Assembly (NCBI GenBank): GCA_963741495.1
Contig: CAVUID010000013.1
Coordinates: 62,001 to 126,000, forward strand
DNA: 64,000 nt
Source: Sulfurimicrobium sp963741495
GTDB lineage: Bacteria; Pseudomonadota; Gammaproteobacteria; Burkholderiales; Sulfuricellaceae
Direction of reading: 5' to 3'
The notes beneath the pieces are model-generated. The model was not told where the DNA came from. It made no database searches and saw only the letters and a list, made by a program, of their open reading frames with translations. Made by a program: the position numbers and the translations under genes. Of the stretch, positions 26,717 to 35,269 are shown one piece after another. Position 1 is the stretch's first letter; every line of letters starts with the position of its first letter.

Positions 26717-27475
26717 TTAGATTCCCTGATAACGAACGCCAACATTAAGTCCCAGATCAGCACGTACCTGAGTCGTTGCAAGCGTCGCAACACGTTTGGA
26801 AATTTCACTGTTCTGGTCATTCAGATCGCCAAACAGAATTGCGTTATGCCCAGCAGCAGTACACGCGTCGGCACAAGCAGGCTGTCCACCGCGATCAACA
26901 CGGTGCACACACAGCGTGCAGGATTCAACGCAACCTTTACCTCGCGGCACATCCGGATTCTGATCATGCAGTTCTTCATGCACGAAAGAACGCGCTTTGT
27001 ATGGACACGCCATCATGCAATAACGGCAACCGATGCAGATATGGCGATCTACCAGCACAATACCGTCAGCACGCTTGAAAGATGCTCCCGTCGGGCAAAC
27101 GTCAACACACGGAGGGTGCTCACAATGCTGGCACATCATGGGCAGGCTGTGAGACTGGCCGTTGCGCAGATCCTTGATCTCGACCTTGCGAATCCACTGT
27201 GAATCCGTTTCGCGCGTTCCAGAGAAACCATTCTCCTTGCCGCACGCCGAAACGCAGTCATTGCAACCGGTCGCACACTTGCCACTGTCGATCAGCATGC
27301 CCCAGCGAACCTTGCTGGATGCAGCCTCTTCAGGAGCACGTCCATGTGCCAGATCAAACAAAGTGACGCCAGGTGCGATCGCCAGGCCAGCCATGGCAGC
27401 GCCATAACCGATGAACTGGCGACGACTTCCGTCGCTTGGCTCGTTTTCAGTAGTTTTGTCCACATTGTGACTCAT
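26717..27475 (-). CDS. dsrO: DsrO, periplasmic iron-sulfur protein
   Basis: The protein has 252 residues. A Tat signal (SRRQFIGYGAAMAGLAIAPG) predicts export as a folded protein. Four cubane cluster sites are visible: CATGCNDCVSAC, CQHCEHPPCVDVCPTG, CIGCRYCMMACPY and CVESCTLC/CADAC. It links DsrJ haems with DsrP. It overlaps the dsrJ stop by four bases. Confidence 0.96.
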   Translation of the reverse strand: MSHNVDKTTENEPSDGSRRQFIGYGAAMAGLAIAPGVTLFDLAHGRAPEEAASSKVRWGMLIDSGKCATGCNDCVSACGKENGFSGTRETDSQWIRKVEIKDLRNGQSHSLPMMCQHCEHPPCVDVCPTGASFKRADGIVLVDRHICIGCRYCMMACPYKARSFVHEELHDQNPDVPRGKGCVESCTLCVHRVDRGGQPACADACTAAGHNAILFGDLNDQNSEISKRVATLATTQVRADLGLNVGVRYQGI

Positions 27476-28011
27476 TTACTTGCCCCGCCTGTGGTGTTGG
27501 GTTCTACAGAAGCAGACTGCACTTCCTGTGGCATTGTTACCGCCAGCCCGGAATCCGCCACGGCTTTCACGCTCTGTTTGTCAGTGGCGCGAAATGCTGT
27601 AGCCGCCTTGGGTTTGCTCGCATGACACTCAAAACAATCCAGCTTGACTGCAGCGTAGGCGTGACAACTTTGGCAGAAACCATCTTTCCCCAGCACGCTG
27701 TTGGTTTTTTTGTCTGCGTGGCAATCTATGCAGCCCTGCAGACTCATTTCTGTGGTACGAATACCTTTGCGCATGGTGTCGTTGCGCTGATGCTTGAGTT
27801 CGTCCATGTGGTTGCGCCTCATGTACGACGTATCCTTCACACATTTTTCACCTGAAGCTTCAGTATGAACAGGCACAGTCAAACGACCGCGTGAAGAACT
27901 CTCATGTGCATCTGCCGATGCCGTCGCGACCGCGCCAGCTGCCAGCAGAGTCGCCAGAAAGGCTCCCCGCCGCCAACTCAACATCGCGCGCAATTTTACC
28001 AGGCTGACCAT
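27472..28011 (-). CDS. dsrJ: DsrJ, periplasmic trihaem cytochrome c
   Basis: The 179-residue protein has an uncleaved or cleavable N-terminal signal helix (GAFLATLLAAGAVATASA). Three haem sites CIDCH, CQSCH and CFECH are spaced within 50 residues. The upstream Cys in GEKCVKDTSYMRRNH is the candidate for the unusual Cys ligand known for one DsrJ haem. A C-terminal extension of about 45 residues beyond the last haem has no motif. It belongs to DsrMKJOP. Confidence 0.95.
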   Translation of the reverse strand: MVSLVKLRAMLSWRRGAFLATLLAAGAVATASADAHESSSRGRLTVPVHTEASGEKCVKDTSYMRRNHMDELKHQRNDTMRKGIRTTEMSLQGCIDCHADKKTNSVLGKDGFCQSCHAYAAVKLDCFECHASKPKAATAFRATDKQSVKAVADSGLAVTMPQEVQSASVEPNTTGGASK

Positions 28012-28014
28012 TAT

Positions 28015-30021
28015 TTACTCACCCATACCCATTTTGATATACCCGGTCGGGCATACGTCTGCACAGATGTGGCAGCCAATGCACTTGGAGTAGTCGGTGT
28101 CAACATAGCGGCCGGTGGTAGAGTCCGTGCGCTTGACCTTGAACACAGCCACTTGCGGGCAATACACCACACAGTTGTCGCATTCAAAGCAAAGGCCGCA
28201 ACTCATACAACGCTTGGCTTCCGCCACAACCTGCTTGTCGTCGAGCTTCATCAGGCGCTCTTCGAAGTGCCCCAGTGCTTGCGCGGCATTCAGCGTGATG
28301 TGTTCGCGCTTGTTACGGGAAACGAACGGGAAGTGGCCCAAAAACAACTCATTGGATGGAATGACATATTTGTCCGAGCGATCCTCGAAGTTATGCACTG
28401 CGTATTTTGCACTATCCGTGCCACGAAGCCCGAGATCGATATCCTTGGCGAATTTCTCAACCTTTACAAGCTCTTCCTTGTCGGCGGATTTATAACCAAC
28501 AGGTGCATGTTCGGTTTCGACCAGCTTGCGCACCAGATCCCAGTGATGCACGTCAATCTTCGGACGCTTGTCCTGCGCTTCGCCCTTCAGATAGATATCA
28601 ATACTCTCAGCAGCAATGGAACCGTGACCGATGGCAGTAGTCAGCAGATGCGGGCGAATCACGTCACCACCAACAAAATAACCCTTCTTGTTCGGCACTT
28701 CGTAATTCTTGTTGGCGTTAATCAAACCCTTGCCGTTATCAAAACCGTCGAAGCCTGTGAAATCTACAGCCTGGCCAATTGCAGAAACAATCAGATCGGC
28801 AGCGATTTCTTTCTCGGTGCCTGCCTTGATAATGGTCTCGCCCTTCACCACTTCGAATTCAGCAACGCGCAGTGCAGTCGCACGCCCATCTGCGCCCTTG
28901 ACCACAGAAATTGGGGTTACGCCGCCAATGATTTCGATGCCCTCTGCCAGTGCCTGTTCGATCTCGTGTTTGTTGGCATTCATCTTGTCGATGGTTGCAC
29001 GGGAAACCAGAATAACTTCGGCGCCTTCGCGGGCAGAAACCGCTGCGACGTCGTGAGCGACCTGACCAGCAATGATGTGTTCCGGGCGATCAGACTCGGT
29101 CGCCACAGTGATGTTGCCAAGGCGGCGAGCAACAGTAGCCACGTCGATGGAAGTATCGCCACCACCAATAACCACTACGCGCTTGCCTACGTGCTGGAGA
29201 CGGCCGTCATTGAAGGCACGGAGGAATGCCATTGCGTTTACGCAGTTGGCGGCATCAAAGCCAGGTACGGGCAACATACGTCCAGATTGTGCGCCCATGC
29301 CCAGGAATATTGCGTCGAAGTCTTTTTCCAGCTGCTCCAGCGTAACATCCACGCCGATGCGGGTGTTCAGCTTCACCTCAACGCCCAAATCCAGAATACG
29401 CTGAATTTCAGCATCGAGCACTTCGCGTGGCGTACGGAAGCCAGGAATACCATAGCGCATCATGCCGCCAAGGTGAGCATGATCATCAAAAATCGTGCAG
29501 GCATGGCCTTTCATACGCAACTGATAGGCTGCGGACATAGAAGCAGGGCCGCCACCAATCAGCGCGACTTTCTTCCCAGTGCTGGCGCCAGCCTGTGGCA
29601 ACGTCAGCTTGTTTTCAATCGCATAATCGCCAACAAAGTGCTCAACCGAGTTGATACCCACAAAGTCATCGACCTGATTACGGTTACAGCCACTTTCGCA
29701 AGGTGCCGGGCAAACACGGCCCATCACGGAAGGGAAGGGGTTAGCCTGGGTAATACGCTGGAAAGCATAAGTCTGCCAGTTGCTATCCTTTGGTGGTTTT
29801 TCAATGCCACGTACGATATTGAGGTATCCGCGAATATCTTCGCCAGCAGGGCAGCTGCCTTGGCATGGAGGGGTAGAAAGAACATATTCAGGACACTTAT
29901 GAGTCCAGCCTGCCTGGAAGAACTTGTCCTGCAGCTGACGCCAATCATTTGTATTCTGGCCATCTTTGTAACGGCGGAAGTTCAGTTTCGTGTCTTTCAT
30001 TTCTTCGGATGAGGCGGACAT
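28015..30021 (-). CDS. dsrL: DsrL, iron-sulfur flavoprotein NAD(P)H oxidoreductase
   Basis: The 668-residue protein has an N-terminal cysteine cluster region (TPPCQGSCPAGEDIRGYL, ICP-type CPAPCESGCNR). An FAD domain (VALIGGGPASMSAAYQLRMKG) and a NAD(P)H domain (VVVIGGGDTSIDVATVARRLG) follow. A C-terminal ferredoxin domain has CMSCGLCFECDNCVVYCP and CIGCHICADVCPTG. This resembles the small subunit of glutamate synthase. DsrL is the electron acceptor of oxidative DsrAB and is restricted to sulfur-oxidising (and a few disproportionating) dsr systems, so it supports the oxidative direction. Confidence 0.96.
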   Translation of the reverse strand: MSASSEEMKDTKLNFRRYKDGQNTNDWRQLQDKFFQAGWTHKCPEYVLSTPPCQGSCPAGEDIRGYLNIVRGIEKPPKDSNWQTYAFQRITQANPFPSVMGRVCPAPCESGCNRNQVDDFVGINSVEHFVGDYAIENKLTLPQAGASTGKKVALIGGGPASMSAAYQLRMKGHACTIFDDHAHLGGMMRYGIPGFRTPREVLDAEIQRILDLGVEVKLNTRIGVDVTLEQLEKDFDAIFLGMGAQSGRMLPVPGFDAANCVNAMAFLRAFNDGRLQHVGKRVVVIGGGDTSIDVATVARRLGNITVATESDRPEHIIAGQVAHDVAAVSAREGAEVILVSRATIDKMNANKHEIEQALAEGIEIIGGVTPISVVKGADGRATALRVAEFEVVKGETIIKAGTEKEIAADLIVSAIGQAVDFTGFDGFDNGKGLINANKNYEVPNKKGYFVGGDVIRPHLLTTAIGHGSIAAESIDIYLKGEAQDKRPKIDVHHWDLVRKLVETEHAPVGYKSADKEELVKVEKFAKDIDLGLRGTDSAKYAVHNFEDRSDKYVIPSNELFLGHFPFVSRNKREHITLNAAQALGHFEERLMKLDDKQVVAEAKRCMSCGLCFECDNCVVYCPQVAVFKVKRTDSTTGRYVDTDYSKCIGCHICADVCPTGYIKMGMGE

Positions 30022-30094
30022 ATATGCAATCTCCTAATCTACAAATTTTGAATGGCATGCGTACTAATGACGCAAGCCATATTACGTAAAAAAA

Positions 30095-31666
30095 TTATGC
30101 TTCGGACTCTTCAGCTTCAGACTCTTGTTCTGTCTCTTCCGGTACTTCAAGCAGAATGGCCGTGGCCACCAACTGGTGCACACCACCCACCATGCTCATA
30201 TCAAAACCGTAATACGGTATCACCTTGCTAAACTGCGACTTGCAGATTGCACAGATCAAAGCCAGGAAGTTGACCTGCTTGGCCTTCACCACATTATTGA
30301 AAGCTTCCATTCTCGGCAGCGCACCCTTGACGCGAAGCTCCATCAGGTCGTCAGTCAGAAGCCCACCGCCACCTCCGCAGCAGAAGGTTGCTTCATGAAT
30401 GGTTTCAGCCTGCATGTCGTAAAAATTATTGGCTACAGCCTTGATAATTTCACGCGGAATAACAAACTGTCCACCTGGAATGTCACTCATTCGTGAACCA
30501 CGCGCAACGTTACAGGAATCATGGAATGTAATAGTGCGATGATCATTTAATGATTTGTCAAATTTCAACTTGCCCTGCTGAATCAGGTCGTAAGTAAATT
30601 CGCAAATATGTTGAGGCGCCGGGTAGTTAGGATCCAGTTGTTGCTGCAATTGCCTTGCAAACGGGTCTTCGCCACCATGACCAACACCGGTCAAGGTATT
30701 CCAGAAACTGTATGCTACACGCCATGCGTGACCACATTCACCAACCACGATCCGCTTCACGCCAAGATCCAGGGCTGCATCTCGAATACGCATCGCTCCG
30801 CGTCGCATATTTTCGTAACTACCAATGAACAGTCCGAAATTACCTGCTTCGGAAGCTTTTGAACTCAACGTCCAACTGATTCCGGCGGCGTGAAATACTT
30901 TCGCATATCCAATGAGGCTTTCCACATGAGGCTCGGCGAAAAAGTCAGCTGATGGCGTCACCAGCATGATCTCTGCACCTTCCACATCTAGCGGCAATTT
31001 AACTGGAACACCTGTTGCGTCGAGAATATCTTCCTCTAGACCTTCCAGCGTATCTGCCAGCGCAGGCCCGGGCAGACCCAGATTGTTACCAATTTTGTGC
31101 ATTTTACCAATAATTTCATTGGTGTATTTCTGGCCTATACCAACCGCATCCAGTATCTCACGGCCTGCCATGGTAACTTCAGCGGTATCAATGCCATAAG
31201 GACAATAAACCGAGCAACGGCGGCATTCCGAGCACTGGTAGTAATAGCTGTACCAGTCCTGCAATGTTTCTTCCGTCAGATCCTTCGCACCGACCAGTGA
31301 CGGAAAATATTTTCCGGCAAAAGTAAAATGACGACGATAAACACTACGCATCAATTCCTGGCGCGCCACCGGCATATTCTTCGGATCGGAAGTGCCAATG
31401 AAATAATGGCATTTGTCTGTACAGGCACCACAATGCACACATGCGTCCATGAAAACCTGGAGCGAACGATACCTGCTGAGCAGATCACCCATTTTGGCAA
31501 TCGCAATATCGTGCCACCCATCCGGCAATGGCCCAGGAAAACCAATACCTTCCTGAATGACATCAGAAGCAGGAAATGATTTGATATGTGCAGACGCACC
31601 TTCTTTGAGAGAAGGCACATCAATAAATCCTGTCAGCTTTGGCACATCAAATTTTGGAGCTGCCAC
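30095..31666 (-). CDS. dsrK: DsrK, catalytic iron-sulfur subunit (HdrD-like)
   Basis: The protein has 523 residues. Two ferredoxin-type sites lie at CVHCGACTDKC and CSECRRCSVYCPYG. CCG-type cysteine motifs (GECGHAW, HDSCNVARGS, FCCGGGGG, ALICAICKSQF) form the non-cubane cluster that handles the DsrC disulfide/trisulfide, as in heterodisulfide reductases. A short acidic tail (EETEQESEAEESEA) ends the protein. Translation starts at GTG 31666 with AGGAGG upstream. It works with DsrM at the cytoplasmic side. Confidence 0.96.
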   Translation of the reverse strand: MAAPKFDVPKLTGFIDVPSLKEGASAHIKSFPASDVIQEGIGFPGPLPDGWHDIAIAKMGDLLSRYRSLQVFMDACVHCGACTDKCHYFIGTSDPKNMPVARQELMRSVYRRHFTFAGKYFPSLVGAKDLTEETLQDWYSYYYQCSECRRCSVYCPYGIDTAEVTMAGREILDAVGIGQKYTNEIIGKMHKIGNNLGLPGPALADTLEGLEEDILDATGVPVKLPLDVEGAEIMLVTPSADFFAEPHVESLIGYAKVFHAAGISWTLSSKASEAGNFGLFIGSYENMRRGAMRIRDAALDLGVKRIVVGECGHAWRVAYSFWNTLTGVGHGGEDPFARQLQQQLDPNYPAPQHICEFTYDLIQQGKLKFDKSLNDHRTITFHDSCNVARGSRMSDIPGGQFVIPREIIKAVANNFYDMQAETIHEATFCCGGGGGLLTDDLMELRVKGALPRMEAFNNVVKAKQVNFLALICAICKSQFSKVIPYYGFDMSMVGGVHQLVATAILLEVPEETEQESEAEESEA

Positions 31667-31728
31667 TGTTCCTCCTGCTTACTTTTTAATTAATGCTTAA
31701 TTTCTATCAAACCTGCGCCACAAGCAAA

Positions 31729-32481
31729 TTACGCATTGGACTTGGTTTGCGCACCCGATTCCAATTTTGCTGCCCATGGTGAAATATGGCGGCGATCACG
31801 CGGGTCATCCGTCTGATTACGAGTCGGGCTAAAGAAAATACCCGGCGCATGCAACAATTTGCTGATTGGAAAAATTATCATCAGCAAAGTCACCAGAGAG
31901 AGGTGAACCAGCAACACGGGGTCAGCCGGCAGAGGCTGCAGGTCAAAAACCATCAGACCAAGCATGAAAGCTTTTACTGCGACAATATCCGTGTGCGCAA
32001 CAAACTTCATACCAAGGCCAGTCAAGCCAATGGCGATCAGCAAAACCAGAATCAAATGGTCCGAAGGCGTTGAAATATAACGCACCCGGTCTACCAGAAA
32101 GCGACGCGCCCACAGTCCGCCCAACCCAGCCACCATGGCGAAACCAGCATACAAGCCAAAAGGTTGAATCATTTCAATTGGAGCCCATACAGGCTCGGTG
32201 AAATAGCGCAGATGGCGCAAAGTCACCAATAGCAGCGATACATGAAACAGGTAGCCGAACAGCCAAATCCATTTGTTGGACTTGAAAAGACTCTCAAATA
32301 AAGTCACTTCACGCGTCATGCGCAATACCACGCCAGACGTAGTCGTAGGTGCCGGCGTAGTTGGAATCTTCAAAGGCGCCGGCGTGCGGGCGTAGGTACG
32401 GATTTTAAGAAACAACCCGCCCACCAATATCGCGGTGGCTGCGTAAAACAAGCACGCAAACAGTACGGTCAGAAGCGACAT
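31729..32481 (-). CDS. dsrM: DsrM, haem b-binding membrane subunit
   Basis: About five to six membrane helices resemble the gamma subunit of nitrate reductase (NarI), with conserved His residues in FHVSLLLVTLRHLRYF and HLSLVTLLMIIFPISKLLHAP. It carries haem b and connects DsrK with quinone. ATG 32481 has AGGGG six bases before it; TTG 32511 gives an unlikely extension. A 90-base leader with a stem-loop separates it from dsrC. Confidence 0.93.
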   Translation of the reverse strand: MSLLTVLFACLFYAATAILVGGLFLKIRTYARTPAPLKIPTTPAPTTTSGVVLRMTREVTLFESLFKSNKWIWLFGYLFHVSLLLVTLRHLRYFTEPVWAPIEMIQPFGLYAGFAMVAGLGGLWARRFLVDRVRYISTPSDHLILVLLIAIGLTGLGMKFVAHTDIVAVKAFMLGLMVFDLQPLPADPVLLVHLSLVTLLMIIFPISKLLHAPGIFFSPTRNQTDDPRDRRHISPWAAKLESGAQTKSNA

Positions 32482-32541
32482 GTACATCCCCTGGAGTAAA
32501 TCGATCAGCAAGCCATGCTTGCCTTAATTATTCTTGGGAGA

Positions 32542-32582
32542 TTCGGGAAGGTCCGCTGCCTTGCAGCAAAACCCGCCCCGAA
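32542..32582 (-). promoter_or_regulatory. Stem-loop between dsrC and dsrM
   Basis: Inverted repeats TTCGGG (32542-32547) and CCCGAA (32577-32582) enclose a tight hairpin GCTGC-CTT-GCAGC (32555-32567). No T-run follows on the coding strand, so it is more likely an mRNA-stabilising or processing structure at the end of dsrC than a full terminator. Confidence 0.5.
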
Positions 32583-32601
32583 CTCACCTTGCTTTAAGTA
32601 C

Positions 32602-32934
32602 TTAGATGCAACCAGTTGGCTTAGGCAGGCCAGCAATTTTACATGCCTGCTTGGCTGGACCATACGGGAACAGTTCGTACAGGTACTTGCTGTTACCTTT
32701 CTCAGGCCCAAGTTTCTTACCAATAGCCTTGGTCAGAACGCGCACAGCAGGGGCGATCTGGTAGTCGTTGTAGTACTCGCGCAGGAAGTTGATCACTTCC
32801 CAGTGCTGGTCCGTCATCTCGACTTTTTCTTCGATAGCCAGATATTTGGCCGCTTCTTCATCCCACTCAGCCAGGTTAACCAGGTAACCTTCTTCGTCTG
32901 TTTCGTAAGTCTTACCGTTAATTTCGAAGCCCAT
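32602..32934 (-). CDS. dsrC: DsrC, sulfur carrier and DsrAB partner
   Basis: The 110-residue protein carries both redox cysteines on the flexible C-terminal arm: Cys98 in KQACKIAG and the penultimate Cys109 in KPTGCI, ten residues apart. This is true DsrC rather than TusE. Persulfurated DsrC is the substrate delivered to DsrAB; the trisulfide/disulfide form is recycled by DsrMK. AAAGGAG lies upstream of ATG. It has 40- and 90-base gaps on its two sides, larger than between most neighbours. Confidence 0.97.
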   Translation of the reverse strand: MGFEINGKTYETDEEGYLVNLAEWDEEAAKYLAIEEKVEMTDQHWEVINFLREYYNDYQIAPAVRVLTKAIGKKLGPEKGNSKYLYELFPYGPAKQACKIAGLPKPTGCI

Positions 32935-32973
32935 GTGTTTCTCCTTTAGTCAAATAATCAAAAAACGTTGCTT

Positions 32974-33279
32974 TTACAGCCAAGACATCACGGATTTGCT
33001 CTCTGCCACAAGGTCCACGAAGCCGTTGTAATCAACCTGCTTTACGCCGTCGATAACAGTATCCTGCATTCCGCGCGCCTCAAGGTCAGGCCAAAGAGCG
33101 GATACGGTGCAGTTCTTCATGGCCTCTTTTATCTGGCCCTCAACTTTGTTGCCTTTGGTTACAGCATAGATAGCATCTTCAATGAGAAGAATGGTGCTAC
33201 CCGGCTTGACCATACGCAAGGCGCTTTCAAGAGAGTTTCTGTCCAGCGGCGATTTATTCACGATGTGCAACATCTGCAT
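32974..33279 (-). CDS. dsrH: DsrH, subunit of the DsrEFH sulfurtransferase
   Basis: The 101-residue protein matches DsrH/TusB (MLHIVNKSPLDRNSLESALRMV, LLIEDAIYAVTKG). It forms the DsrE2F2H2 hexamer that passes sulfur to DsrC. The order dsrE-dsrF-dsrH-dsrC is intact, with only seven bases to dsrF. Confidence 0.95.
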   Translation of the reverse strand: MQMLHIVNKSPLDRNSLESALRMVKPGSTILLIEDAIYAVTKGNKVEGQIKEAMKNCTVSALWPDLEARGMQDTVIDGVKQVDYNGFVDLVAESKSVMSWL

Positions 33280-33286
33280 CCCCCTC

Positions 33287-33694
33287 CTAGAAACTAAGTA
33301 CTACGTCTTGCTCTTCGAGCAGCGCAGCCATTTCAGCAGCAGCCAGCACTTCCACGTCAACGATTAGATCGTCGGCGGTCAGGCCACGGGCCTCCATTGA
33401 CTCTTTTTCGACATACAATTTTTCGATGTCGTAGCCTTCAAGAGCGCGGTAGGTGGGGGAAAAGTTTTTCATCCCAACCGCCTTGGTTGCCTGCCCTTTT
33501 TTGAGCTGGTAAACACCGTCATCTGCAAACACCAGGCTGACGTCCTGATCGAAAGCGGCGCTGATCAGCACCACTTCCAGTGACTCCAAAGCGTAGATCG
33601 TTCCGTATGGGGCTTTGCGATTGATGAACGCAAATTTCTTTACGGTACCGGACATGTCTTCTTCCATTTCGATACCTCCCGTGCTTTCACTCAT
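33287..33694 (-). CDS. dsrF: DsrF, subunit of the DsrEFH sulfurtransferase
   Basis: The 135-residue protein of the DsrE-like fold has KKFAFINRKAPYGTIYALESLEVVL and the later ARGLTADDL. It has no cysteine, consistent with DsrF being the structural rather than sulfur-binding subunit. AGGAG lies seven bases before the ATG at 33694. Confidence 0.95.
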   Translation of the reverse strand: MSESTGGIEMEEDMSGTVKKFAFINRKAPYGTIYALESLEVVLISAAFDQDVSLVFADDGVYQLKKGQATKAVGMKNFSPTYRALEGYDIEKLYVEKESMEARGLTADDLIVDVEVLAAAEMAALLEEQDVVLSF

Positions 33695-33709
33695 AAATTC
33701 ACTCCTAAC

Positions 33710-34069
33710 TTAATCGCCAAAGGTCACGAGGCGATCTGAGCGGATACCCGACTCAACCAGCTGACCCAATCCAGAAATCCGGAAACCGGCTGCCAGATTG
33801 TCGTCAACGATACCGCGGCGCAATGCGGCTGCCACACACACGACCAAATCCACATTATGTTCTTCAGCCAACTTGCTCCAGCGCTGAACAATATTACGGT
33901 CATCTTGTGGCGGTACGGTGAGCTTGGAAGCGTTGTTCACACCATCATGGTAAAAAAATACGCGGTCAATCTCGTGCCCTTTTTCAATCGCAGCCTTGCA
34001 AAACTGATAAGCAGAATCAGCGGCCTGATGATTATAGGGACCTTCATTTATCAAAATTCCGAATTTCAT
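33710..34069 (-). CDS. dsrE: DsrE, sulfur-binding subunit of DsrEFH
   Basis: Starting at ATG 34069 (MKFGILINEGPYNHQAADSA) the protein has 119 residues, and the conserved persulfide Cys falls exactly at position 78 (DLVVCVAAALRRGI). A longer frame from 34120 adds 17 unrelated residues. It accepts sulfur from TusA and gives it to DsrC. Confidence 0.95.
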   Translation of the reverse strand: MKFGILINEGPYNHQAADSAYQFCKAAIEKGHEIDRVFFYHDGVNNASKLTVPPQDDRNIVQRWSKLAEEHNVDLVVCVAAALRRGIVDDNLAAGFRISGLGQLVESGIRSDRLVTFGD

Positions 34070-34151
34070 CCCTGAATGTCCTGTATCAATAAATAATAAA
34101 ATAGAATTAATTCTCATCACGCTCAGTAAGCCGTGATGAGAACAAGTCCAA

Positions 34152-35222
34152 TTAGAACCTGATGTGAGTCGAGGCGTTCAGGGTAGTACGGGAACCGCGC
34201 CAATCATCAATATGGTACTTGGTGAACGGCAGGCCGGTTTTTTCGAAGAAACGCGGCCAACCAATGCGGTCGATCCAGTCACCCATCCGCTCCCAAGGCT
34301 GGGCGTCCGCCTTGTAAACAGCAAGGATATTCTTCACAACTGCAGCCACTTCAGGCCAGCGTGGAAGGTTGTTTGGCAAGCCAGAAGCGACCAGTTTATG
34401 GAAGGTTGGCTTGGAACGCGCATTGGAGTTCTTGCCACCCACCCAGATCGCAATCTTGGAATGTTCAGGGTCATTGATCTGCATCGGCGGGCACGGCGGG
34501 AAGCACGCACCACAGCAAATGCATTTCTTCTCATCCACTTCCAGTGACGGTTTGCCATTCACCAGTGCCGGGCGAATTGCAGCTACCGGGCAACGCGCAA
34601 CAACGGTAGGACGCTCGCACACGTTGGCAACCAGATCATGATTGATCTTTGGCGGCTTGGTGTGCTGCATGATAATCGCAATGTCAGCCTGACCACCGCA
34701 GTTGATTTCGCAGCAGGAGGTGGACAGCTTGACGCGGTTAGGCATTTCGCACTTGATAAATTCTTCGTGCAACTCATCCATCAGCGCCTTGACCACGCCG
34801 GAAGCGTCGGTACCAGGAATATCGCAATGCAGGAAGCCCTGTGTATGCGAAATCATGGATACGGAATTGGCGGTGCCGCCCACGGGGAAGCCGTGGCTGT
34901 TCAAGTCCTTGATCAGCGGGTCAACCTTGCTCTCGGCAGTAACCATGAACTCCACGTTGCTGCGCGCGGTGAAGCGCATGTGGCCATCAGCATGCTTGTC
35001 AGCCAGATCGCAAATCAAACGAATAGCGTATCCATCCAGTTGACGTGCGGTACCAAACTTAACAGTCCAGACTTCCGCGCCATTTTCTGCACGGTGGTAC
35101 AGAACACCCGGCTTCGGGTGCGAATGGAAAACCCACTTGCCATAGTTTTCCCTCAACGTAGGATGCATGAAGGGCGCAGGATCTGGTACGCCGCACTCAT
35201 CAGGTGCACGCAATTCAGCCAT
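34152..35222 (-). CDS. dsrB: DsrB, sulfite reductase beta subunit (oxidative type)
   Basis: The 356-residue protein has the sirohaem/iron-sulfur ligand motif STSCCEINCGGQADIAII and a ferredoxin insert CICCGACFPPCPPM. With DsrA it forms the catalytic heterotetramer that oxidises DsrC-bound persulfide to sulfite. It lies 47 bases after dsrA. Confidence 0.97.
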   Translation of the reverse strand: MAELRAPDECGVPDPAPFMHPTLRENYGKWVFHSHPKPGVLYHRAENGAEVWTVKFGTARQLDGYAIRLICDLADKHADGHMRFTARSNVEFMVTAESKVDPLIKDLNSHGFPVGGTANSVSMISHTQGFLHCDIPGTDASGVVKALMDELHEEFIKCEMPNRVKLSTSCCEINCGGQADIAIIMQHTKPPKINHDLVANVCERPTVVARCPVAAIRPALVNGKPSLEVDEKKCICCGACFPPCPPMQINDPEHSKIAIWVGGKNSNARSKPTFHKLVASGLPNNLPRWPEVAAVVKNILAVYKADAQPWERMGDWIDRIGWPRFFEKTGLPFTKYHIDDWRGSRTTLNASTHIRF

Positions 35223-35269
35223 TATTTATTCTCCAAATATTAACTAGATTAACCAATTTCAACGCAGGA

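Noticed and set aside
27904..30012. 702-residue open frame on the plus strand opposite dsrL and dsrJ
   Set aside because: It mirrors two certain genes and has no family resemblance; a codon-bias shadow.
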